Shown: piece after piece, positions 56,799 to 64,000 of the stretch
Position numbering within the stretch: position 1 is the first letter of the stretch
How the letters are laid out: every line of letters begins with the position of its first letter
NCBI GenBank assembly: GCA_037447655.1
Contig: JBBHKE010002680.1
Location: 124,001-188,000 of the forward strand
Direction: 5' to 3'
Origin: Zygnema cylindricum
Taxonomy: Eukaryota > Streptophyta > Zygnematophyceae > Zygnematales > Zygnemataceae
DNA length: 64,000 bases
The notes under the pieces: generated by a model
Told to the model about the DNA's origin: nothing
Databases searched by the model: none
The model's input: the letters and a program-made list of their open reading frames with translations, nothing else
Made by a program: the position numbers and the translations under genes

Positions 56799-58338
56799 GT
56801 TAGAGCCATAAATGATGAGATGGCTTCTATCATGGAAGCAAATACTTGGGAACTAGCGGATTGCCCTCCAGACAGAAAACCTATTGGGTGTAAATGGGTA
56901 TTTAAACTAAAACTGAACCCAGATAATACCATTGAGAGATATAAGGCTCAATTGGTAGCGAATGGGTTCACCCAAAAGGAGGGGATTGACTATGAGGAGA
57001 CCTTTGCTCCAGTTGTTCGGTTCCCCTCAGTAAGGATTCTCCTCAATCTGACAACAGCCGAAGTCATGGAAATTCACCAGATGGACATTAAGACTGCTTT
57101 TCTTAATGGTGAGTTAGAGGAAGAAATTTTTATGAGACAACCTGAAGGGTTTGTGGAAGAAGGAGAAGAGAGCAAAGTATGTAGACTCATAAAGTTCTTA
57201 TATGGACTAAAGCAGGCTCCTAGACAGTGGAATAAGAAACTAGATGAGTTTCTTACAGGTCTAGGATATATCCGTATTAGCTCTGACCATTCTACATATA
57301 TGTTTGAAGATGAGAATGGTGCCATTTTTATTGCAATTTATGTGGATGATCTGCTTGTGTTGAGTAAATCTTTGGAAAAAATTGATAAGTTAAAGAAAGA
57401 TCTTGGAAACAGATTTGATATGAAGGATTGAGGGGAGGCAAGATATATTTTGGGGATTCAGATGGAGAGAGATAGGGGTAAAAAGATTATCAGACTTACT
57501 CAGAAGGAAACAATAGGTAATGCTTGAGAAATTCCAGATGGAAAATGTTAACAGTTATACCACTCCCGTAGACTTGAAAAAAGTAAGTGATGGGAGTGTA
57601 GTAGGAGGAGTGATGATCTTAGATGATCAGATGAGTCCAGAAGAAAGAGAATTTATGAAGTCTATCCCTTATAGACAGGTCGTAGGAAGTTTAATCTATT
57701 TTATGAATTGTACCAGACCGGACATAGCGGCAGCGGTTGGAGTACTCAGTAGGAGTCTTAATGATCCTAGGAAGAGAGACTGGGAGGCAGCCAAAAGAGT
57801 TATGAGATATCTGGTAGGAACTAGATAGTTATGGTTGCATTTGGGAGGGGAGCACACTGACATCACTACTTCGATTGATGCCAGTTAAGGGGACGCACCT
57901 ATGAGAAGATGCACTTCTGGGTATGTGTTGTATGTTGGGGAAGGGGCTTGTTGTTGGAGTAGTAAGAAACAAAAGGTGATTGCTCAGTCTACTATCGAGG
58001 CTAAGTACATGGCCTCTTGTTCTGCTGTAAAAGAGTTGATGTGGGTCAAGTCCTTGATGCAAGAACTGGGGTATATGAAGGAGGGAGTGCATGAAGTGTT
58101 TTGTGATAATCAAGCTGCCATTGCAATTGCAGCTAATCCAAAACATCATTTTAAAGCTAAACATATGGAGATAAGATTAAGTTTTGTAAGAGAAAAAGTT
58201 GAAAATAAAATCGTGAATCTTGTATATAGATCTGATGAGGAAATGGTAGTTGATATGATGATAAAACCGGTGCCTTCTCCCAAGTTAAAATATTGCAGGG
58301 AAAAGTGTGGATTAAAACTGAAATTTAAATTAGACTAG
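56799..58338 (+). pseudogene. Copia D reverse transcriptase and RNase H
   Basis: A 5'-truncated copy of the same family as element E. 56820-57431 carries [42 protein letters not shown] and an intact active site IYVDDLLVL. A TGA in place of Leu after FDMKD and a two-base deletion near 57520 break the frame. 57520-57828 has VGSLIYFMNCTRPDIAAA, and 57901-58338 completes RNase H (STIEAKYMASCSAVKELMW, VFCDNQAAIAIAANP) to a normal C-terminus. A stop at 57826-57828 and another near 57885 separate the last two. The PPT AAGGGGAG and LTR follow within 14 bases. Confidence 0.92.
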
Positions 58339-58351
58339 AAAATAAGGGGAG

Positions 58352-58780
58352 TGTTGAAATTACTAGTTTTATGTGGTATTTTCTCGGTCTGAATTTAGTA
58401 CAAATGGAAAAAGGAAATAGGCGGACAACCTGCCTCCGACTCCTCTCTCTACGCACCATACTTATCGTAGTCACTGAAGGATGGAGAGGGTGGCTGAGCC
58501 ATGACTGTCCTAGCTTTAGTAGGTTGGGCTAAAGAGTGACTTATGTCACTCTCAACAAAAGGTTGAGTCCGGTAGGACTCGAACCTCCGACCGGTAGAGC
58601 GCGGCTTAGCCGTTAGCTCTAACTAGTGTATCGTAGAAGTTCGTTAGCATATGATAGGTTTGATATTTATTTAAACAGTGTTTCAACCATGAATTCGATT
58701 AACGGAATTGCGAACGAAAGAACATGGAACCAAGTATTATATAGTGCGAACATTATCTCGCACGAAAACAAATGAATCGG
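58352..58780 (+). repeat. 3' LTR of copia D, with antisense tRNA-like segment
   Basis: Begins TGTTGAAATT directly after AAGGGGAG (58344-58351). The order is as in the 27020 LTR: pyrimidine tract, 'tcgtagtcactga', 'gagccatgac', antisense tRNA-like block, AT-rich part, leader. It is shorter than the 27020 copy because the 'gacggccgg'-G-box section is missing, so it is internally deleted. Confidence 0.8.
58565..58628 (-). other. tRNA-like segment in the copia D LTR
   Basis: On the minus strand a perfect B box GGTTCGAGTCC (58575-58585) lies in a T-arm with four of five pairs. An A-box-like TTAGAGCTAACGGCTAAGCC lies about 30 bases upstream. Acceptor strands do not pair. The sequence differs from the Arg-like block at 25443 and is closest to 59760-59830. 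Confidence 0.7.
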
Positions 58781-58955
58781 TTGGCTGGCCGTTTTCAGTG
58801 ATTCTTGTTGCTATGAACTCAGGGGAGTCCAGGCTGCACAGGGGTGCAGTCAAATTTGCAGTTTGCCCTTTTTGGCTGCAGTGGTTGTGGCTTGAAGTGG
58901 GTTAGTTAAATACTATCTAGAGGCTTCCTGTATTCTGTAGTCCAATGGAGGACAC
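58781..58955 (+). promoter_or_regulatory. Leader module L5 with stem-loops
   Basis: Contains GAACTC-AGGG-GAGTCC (58815-58830, one mismatch), a perfect CTGCAC-AGGG-GTGCAG (58834-58849) and the 'tgtagtcc-aatgga-ggacaca' stem (58936-58957). It follows the 3' LTR of D, where no leader should exist in a simple insertion; it therefore belongs to a second, tandem copy. Confidence 0.75.
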
Positions 58956-59345
58956 ATAATTGCATCATCATGGCTTCCCAATAGATCAACCCAGATACAT
59001 TGAAGGTGGGCACCCTAGAGGGTGGGCCTATAACTTGCAATTCCGTGTCTTCCATTGGACTACAAAATTGGAATGCTTCTAGATAGTTTCTAACTTACCC
59101 ACTTAAAGCCACAACCACTGCTGCCCAAGAAGGCAAATTGACATTTTGATTGCACCTCTTTGCAGCTTGGACTCCGCTGAGTCGGTAGCAAAAAGATATC
59201 TTGAAAACGACCAACGAGCCGATAAGTTATGAGCTGGCAAAAATGTCAATTTATACAGATTCTCAAAGAGAGAGAGGTCTACCCAAAAATATGCTAAGTC
59301 ATAATCCCTCTCACAATCCCTATCTCCTGAAGTACGAACCAATCA
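58956..59345 (-). promoter_or_regulatory. Minus-strand gag start and leader module L6
   Basis: The minus strand reads LTR end, leader L6 (59345-59050), then gag codons GPPSRVPTF and LIYWEAMMM (59040-58960). The gag motif is the same as in element E at 60236. It meets the plus-strand leader L5 head to head at about 58956, forming a large palindrome (58850-58955 with 59050-59150). Stem 2 (59169-59183) is kept; stem 3 (59150-59166) is weakened. Confidence 0.75.
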
Positions 59346-59935
59346 AATAATTGTATGGTAGAAAAAGGTACTACGGCCGATGTCTATTTTGTATGGTCTG
59401 TGTAGGACAAGGCCACTGAGTGGACGCATGTGAATTTTCAACTCGTCTGTATGGTCCCCGGAATTCTTGCGACCAAATGTTATCCCTCCACGTGGCACTT
59501 AGTCATTCCCCGTCGAAAAAGCCAAAGTGACCATTCCACAATCTCCGCGTGGACATATGCCGTTGGATTAAATCCAACATTAAATCTCAGCCGTCGAAAC
59601 AAATGTCCGATTCATTTGTTTCCTGCCAGACCTCGTTCGCACGCTATTTTAACTCGTTATATGTTCCTTCATTTATAAGTTAGTTAATCGGTTTCAAAGT
59701 CCTATCATATTTTAAGTATTTATCAAACCCTATATATCCTAACGAACTTCTATGACAAACTAGTTAGAGCTGATGGCTACGCCTCCCTCTGCCGGTCGGA
59801 GGTTCGAGTCCTGTCGGACTCAACCTTTTTGTTGAGAGTGACGTTTGTCACTTTTAAGTCATGCATGTGGAGCTAAGGCAACCATGGCTGAACCACCCTC
59901 ACTATCATTCAGTAATCTGATTGGTCTGTACTTCA
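59346..59935 (-). repeat. Minus-strand LTR with tRNA-like segment
   Basis: Reads on the minus strand into leader L6. 59740-59930 is the reverse complement of 58475-58650 (D LTR), with 'gagggtgg.t.agccatg' and 'gttagagct' landmarks. 59480-59560 has the G-box-like ccacgtggca also seen in the 25290 and 27020 LTRs. The 5' end is truncated where leader L7 begins. Confidence 0.7.
59760..59830 (+). other. tRNA-like segment in the minus LTR
   Basis: Plus-strand B box GGTTCGAGTCC (59801-59811) and A-box-like TTAGAGCTGATGGC (59763-59776). It is a sister of 58565-58628 with changes in the middle, and again antisense to its LTR. Confidence 0.7.
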
Positions 59936-60240
59936 ATAGATAGAAGTTATTAGAGGGAATTAGGACTTAGAAAATTTTGGTAGGTAGTCACCTCTCCCTT
60001 TGAGAGTTTGTACAAATTGGCATTTTTACTGCCTCATAACTTATTGGCTGGTTGGTCGTTTTTAGTGATTCTTTTTGCTACCAACTCAAGGGAGCCCATG
60101 CTGCACAAGATTGCATTAAACCTATCAGTTTGCCTTTTTGGAGAGCAATGGTTGTGGCTTGAAGTGGGATAGTTAAATACTATCTAGAGGCTTCCGGTAT
60201 TCTGTGGTCTAATGGAGGACACATCATAGCAGGTTATGGG
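59925..60240 (+). promoter_or_regulatory. Leader module L7 of copia E
   Basis: Runs from the LTR-end sequence 'gattggtctgtacttcaatag' to the gag start of element E. CTCTC/GAGAG (59992-60005) is kept. Stems 2 and 3 (60082-60115) are present but weakened by mutations. It is the only leader in the window still joined to its own gag in the same orientation. Confidence 0.72.
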
Positions 60241-61337
60241 CCCACCCTCTAGGGTGCCCATCTTCAATGGATATGGGTTCATCTATTGGGAAGCCATGAT
60301 GATGGGAGCTTTGTGCGAAAAACAATACTGGGGTATTGTCAGTGGACAAGTGAAACGTCCACCTTCGGGAATTCCTCGGGATTTGGAGGAGTAAGATTTT
60401 ATGCAACAGCGATTGTTTCCGCGGAGGAGGCAGATGATGGGGACAGCAATGTATCCAAAAGGGGAAAGGGAAAGAAACACCCCTCACCCCTATTGCCATG
60501 GCACCGGGATCCGCAGCCGTGAAGACCGTGGAGAACGATACTCAAATGTAGGAAGACGTAAACATGGCTGCCAAAAACTTCATTCTAAGAACCCTCACTC
60601 AAGGTTTGGCCACCCCTCACCTTTACATTTACAAGGCCGAGGAGCTGTGGGAGAGTTTGGTGGAGATCTACAGAGCTGGAACTATTCAGGAGCTCCAGGT
60701 GGACGAGCAAAAGCTAGCGAGTTACACTTACAAAGGAGGAAAGATGTTAGACTACTGTAATGATCTTTCTTGTTTGTATATGGAGATGGAAAGTGCCGGA
60801 TGGACAAGTACAATGAAAATGAAAGTTAACACTCTCATCATAAAGTTACCAGACGAGTACGAGAACATAGTGTACTGAGCAGAGAAAATGACTGATAGTT
60901 CATGGAAGTGGAATACAATGGTCCCGATGATACTTGTGCAAGAAAATATCATGGAGATTAGGAGAGGAGGGAAGAGTGTTCAAGCTCTAGCAGTAGGAGG
61001 GGACCGATGGGGGAAAGACCCGAAGAAACCGTACAAAGGGGATAGTGATCAGTTTGGAGGACCAAGGCCCCCAAGGGGCCTTTGTCATTTTTGCAAAAAT
61101 TTGGGACACTTTATCGTAGATTGTGTCAAGCTGTCCGAGCTGAGGCTCCAAGAGAACCGTGGAAAGGGTTCTTCCGGAGGGAAGAAAAAGGCAGTTTTGG
61201 TCACAAAATTAACAGGAGAATCTGAGGACGAGTCTTCCGAGGAGGATGGGGAGCTTCTCCTTGACAATAGTCTGGAGGAGAAAGAGATCCCTCGAAGACA
61301 GAAGTGTGCCTTTGGTGAAATTCGGGAAGCTCCATAG
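60236..61337 (+). pseudogene. Copia E gag
   Basis: 60236 opens MGPPSRVPIFNGYGFIYWEA, the UBN2-type gag start, up to a stop near 60394. A shifted frame from 60564 continues (MAAKNFILRTLTQGLATPHL; YCNDLSCLYMEMESAGW; IIKLPDEYENIVY). After another stop, 60888-61337 carries a Gly/Lys-rich part with one CCHC knuckle, CHFCKNLGHFIVDC (about 61080-61122), and an acidic tail. Confidence 0.85.
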
Positions 61338-61446
61338 GAAGGATGGATCATCAACTCAGGTGCATCCATGCATGTGTCTTTATAAAGAACTCTTCACTTA
61401 GCTAAGAAAAATCCCTACTGTAGAAATAGAGTATGGGTATGGGAGA
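61338..61446 (+). pseudogene. Copia E protease remnant
   Basis: Right after a TAG the frame reads EGWIINSGASMHVSL: the active-site Asp-Ser-Gly has become Asn-Ser-Gly. Another stop follows within a few codons. Function is lost. Confidence 0.75.
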
Positions 61447-62636
61447 GTGGTTACTACAGATCTAGTAGTGTCGGTAGATCTGAAAGTCTTAGTGGAGGGT
61501 AAGATTTCTATACTCACATTCTCAAATGTACTTTACATTCCTCAGCTGAGTAAAAATCTTGTCTCTACGTCTGTGTTAGATGACAAAGAGTTTGATACTT
61601 TCACTAGAAAGGGAGTCTTTACAGCTAAGTATGGGGATGAAGTTTACTTCACAGCAGATAAGGGTAGCCAAGGAATGTTTAGGCTTAACTTGAGTAATGA
61701 AAAGAAGAATGCTTACTATGTTGGTGTTCCTAAGGTGATGATTTGGCATAAGCGGTTGGGGCATGTACATTTTGATAGGTTAAGGGAAATGAAAAAGCTT
61801 GGGGTAGTAGATGGCATTGAGTTTGGGGATAATGAAATGATGGATGATTGTAGTGGTTGTGCTCAAGGTAAGGCTCACAGACTTCCCTTTCCCAAAGCCG
61901 CCACATATAGAGGTGAGAAAGTATTAGATTTAGTCCACACAGATATTTGGGGGCCTGCAAAAGTACCTTCGGTTGGAGGAAAGAGGTTTATGATGACAAT
62001 AACTGATGACTGGTCTAGATACTCTAGAGTCTACTTTCTGAAAACAAAGTCTGAAGCATCAACTTACTTCAAAGAATATAAAGCTTGGAGTGAGAAGTTG
62101 CATGAAACCCCCATTAAGAGGATAAGGAGTGATAATGGGGGGGAATATACCTCTAACCAGTTTGAGGAATATCTAAGAGATGAGGGAGTGCAGCACCAAA
62201 AAACTGTACCATATAACCCGGAACAAAATGGGGTAGCTGAGAGGTTGAATCGAACACTAGGAGATAGTGTATGTAGTATGTTGGCAGACAAGAAAATAGG
62301 AAAGAGATTTTGGGCAGAAGCAATGAATTGTGCCAACTACATTAAGAATAGAGTCCTTACCTCAGCTGTAAAGGGAGTGACACCTTATGAGAGATGGGTT
62401 GGAAGGAAACCAGATATCTCACACCTTAAAGTATTCGGTAGCCAAGTTTACAGTCTTGACACGGATAGGAAAAACTGGAAACTAGATGCTAAGGGAAAAC
62501 CTTGATAATTTGTGGGATATGATGAGGATGTTAAGGGATATAGAGTCTATGACTTAGCAAAGAAAGATATCATTCTGGTCAAACACTTAGTTTTCATGGA
62601 TGAAGGGAAGTCATTTGGCCCTTTCTTATAGACAAA
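61447..62636 (+). CDS. Copia E integrase (long intact frame)
   Basis: The 352-codon frame to 62505 holds the end of the protease linker (NVLYIPQLSKNLVS), the zinc module (IWHKRLGHVHFDRLREM, CSGCAQGKAHRLPFP) with all four HHCC ligands, and the complete catalytic triad: HTDIWGP, RSDNGGEY and NPEQNGVAERLNRT. The C-terminal ISHLKVFGSQVYSLD is followed by a TGA at 62503-62505. After it the same frame continues with FVGYDEDVKGYRVYD to a stop near 62630. The frame is the best preserved retroelement domain in the window, yet it has no intact partner domains. Confidence 0.9.
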
Positions 62637-64000
62637 GAAGATAAGAATCAGATTTGAGTCCGAAAGTGAGGAGAACTCGGTCGTTCCCAAAAGGGACATG
62701 AGTGAAACCGTGATTGCATATTCAGGGGAGATCCAAGATGCAAGAGACTTACCGGAAACCTCACATACTCCTATGGACCTCGAGGAGATAGAAGAAGCGG
62801 GACAAGAACCGGCTTCTATGGACAAGGGAGTTGAAGAGACAGTGAGAAGAAATCCAAGACTTCCATCTATTCCAGCTTCGGAGTTTGAGGGAAGAAGGAT
62901 GAGCAGAAAAAGGATACAGGAAATACAAGCCGCGCATAAGGTAACTAAGCTATCTCACCCAGATGAGCCACAGTCTTACTCAAAGGCAGTGAATAGTCCA
63001 GAGAAAGAAAGATGGATTAGAGACATAAATGATAATATGGCTTCGATCATGGAAGCAAATACTTGGGAGCTAACGGATTGCCCTCTTGACAGAAAACCTA
63101 TTTGCTGTAAATGGGTATTATAACTAAAATTGAACCAAGATAATACCATTGAGAGATATAAGGCTCAATTGGTAGCGAATGGGTTCACCCAAAAGGAGGG
63201 GATTGACTATGAGGAGACCTTTGCTCCAGTTGTTCGGTTCCCTTCAATAAGGATTCTCGTCAGTCTAGTAGTAGCGGAAGACATGGAAATTCTTCAAATG
63301 GACATTAAGACAGCTTTTCTTAATGGTTAGTTAGAGGAAGAAATTTTCATGAGACGACAAGAAGGGTTCGTGGAAGAACGAGAAGAGAGCAAAGTCTGCA
63401 GACTCATAAAGTCCTTATATGGACCGAAGCAGGCTTCGCGACAATGGAATAAGAAACTAGATGAGTTTCTCACTGATCAAGGATATATCCGTAATAGCTC
63501 TGACCATTCTATCAATATGTTTGAAGATGAGAATGGTGTCATTTTTATTTCAATTTATGTGGATAATCTGCTTGTGTTAAGTAAGTCTTTGGAGAAGATC
63601 AATAGGCTAAAGAAAGATCTTAGGGGCATATTTGCTAAGAAGGATTTAGGGGAGGCAAAATATATTTTGGGGATCAAAATGGAGAGAGATAGGGGGAAGA
63701 AGATCATTAGACTTACTCAAAAAGAAGCAATAGGAAATATGCTTAAGAAATTCCAGATGGAAAATGCTAACAGTTGTGCTACTCCCATGGACTTGAAAAA
63801 AGTAAGTGATAGGAGTGTAGAAGGAGGTGTGATGATCTTAGACGATCAGATGAGTCTAGAGGAGAGAAAGTTTATGATTTCTATCCCTTATAGACAGGTC
63901 GTAGGAAGTTTAATCTATTTTATGAACTGTACCAGGCCGGACATAGTGGCAGCAATTCGCGTACTCAGTAGGAGTCTTAATGATCTTAGAACGAGAGATT
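62637..64000 (+). pseudogene. Copia E reverse transcriptase / RNase H (partial)
   Basis: 62698-63123 is the acidic linker and RT start (SIMEANTWELTDCPLDRKP), ending in a TAA. 63130-63330 continues it ([31 protein letters not shown]) up to a TAG. Beyond, YGPKQASRQWNKK and the active site YVDN (Asp lost, near 63550-63565) are followed by KKIIRLTQKEAIGNML and YRQVVGSLIYFMNCTRPDI. The sequence ends within RNase H at the window edge. Confidence 0.9.

Larger units (their letters stand above)
60224..64000 (+). mobile_element. Copia retrotransposon E, runs off the window end
   Basis: Plus-strand copia body in the order gag, protease, integrase, RT and the start of RNase H, cut by the window edge. 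It is the same family as D; the two are alike enough in RT to align residue by residue. The longest intact frame is the integrase (352 codons), but stops and changed active sites in protease and RT show it is dead. No plus-strand 5' LTR of its own precedes leader L7; a minus LTR is there instead. Confidence 0.92.

Overview
This is a nuclear window from a green-lineage eukaryote, probably a land plant or close streptophyte relative; the exact lineage cannot be read from the sequence. The reasons are a plant-type RFI2-like RING-H2 gene split by GT-AG introns, degenerate TTTAGGG (Arabidopsis-type telomere) motifs, copia retrotransposons (one with a primer-binding site for initiator tRNA-Met), and a Ty3/gypsy relic with a PHD finger after its integrase. 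There are no bacterial-style operons. Only two host genes are well supported; most of the rest is decayed retrotransposon sequence.

Layout. 1-4295: mostly unassigned, with one dispersed repeat and a possible last exon of the RING gene. 4296-8611 (-): seven-exon RING-H2 E3 ligase gene whose exon phases all join. 8612-10958: AT-rich, with a 20-bp minisatellite. 10959-16039 (-): copia element A, tandemly arranged. 16040-18144: unassigned. 18145-23478 (+): copia element C with two LTRs and nested foreign LTR pieces. 23534-29690: a dense graveyard of LTR, leader, gag and RNase H fragments, including two LTRs facing away from each other and a 10-N gap. 30275-32100: long inverted repeat. 33170-34790 and 39431-40985: two copies of a dispersed repeat, one containing a short element with perfect 25-bp terminal inverted repeats. 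35188-35761 (+): a two-exon gene for a small secreted Cys-rich LysM-like protein. 36470-38960: minisatellite, AT-rich DNA and telomere-like repeats. 40992-47043 (-): nearly complete but broken copia element B with LTRs, PBS and PPT. 47044-49800: repeats and AT-rich DNA. 49905-56361 (-): Ty3/gypsy relic that keeps gag, integrase and a PHD finger but has lost reverse transcriptase. 56799-64000 (+): two copies (D and E) of one copia family separated by rearranged LTRs; E runs off the window end.

Most striking: the LTR family shared by element D and the 23.5-29.7 kb graveyard carries a tRNA-like segment, always antisense to the element, in at least six LTR copies. It is followed by a leader with a chain of short stem-loops that mostly share an AGGG-type loop and whose stems show compensatory changes between seven copies. 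I do not know a described family with both features.
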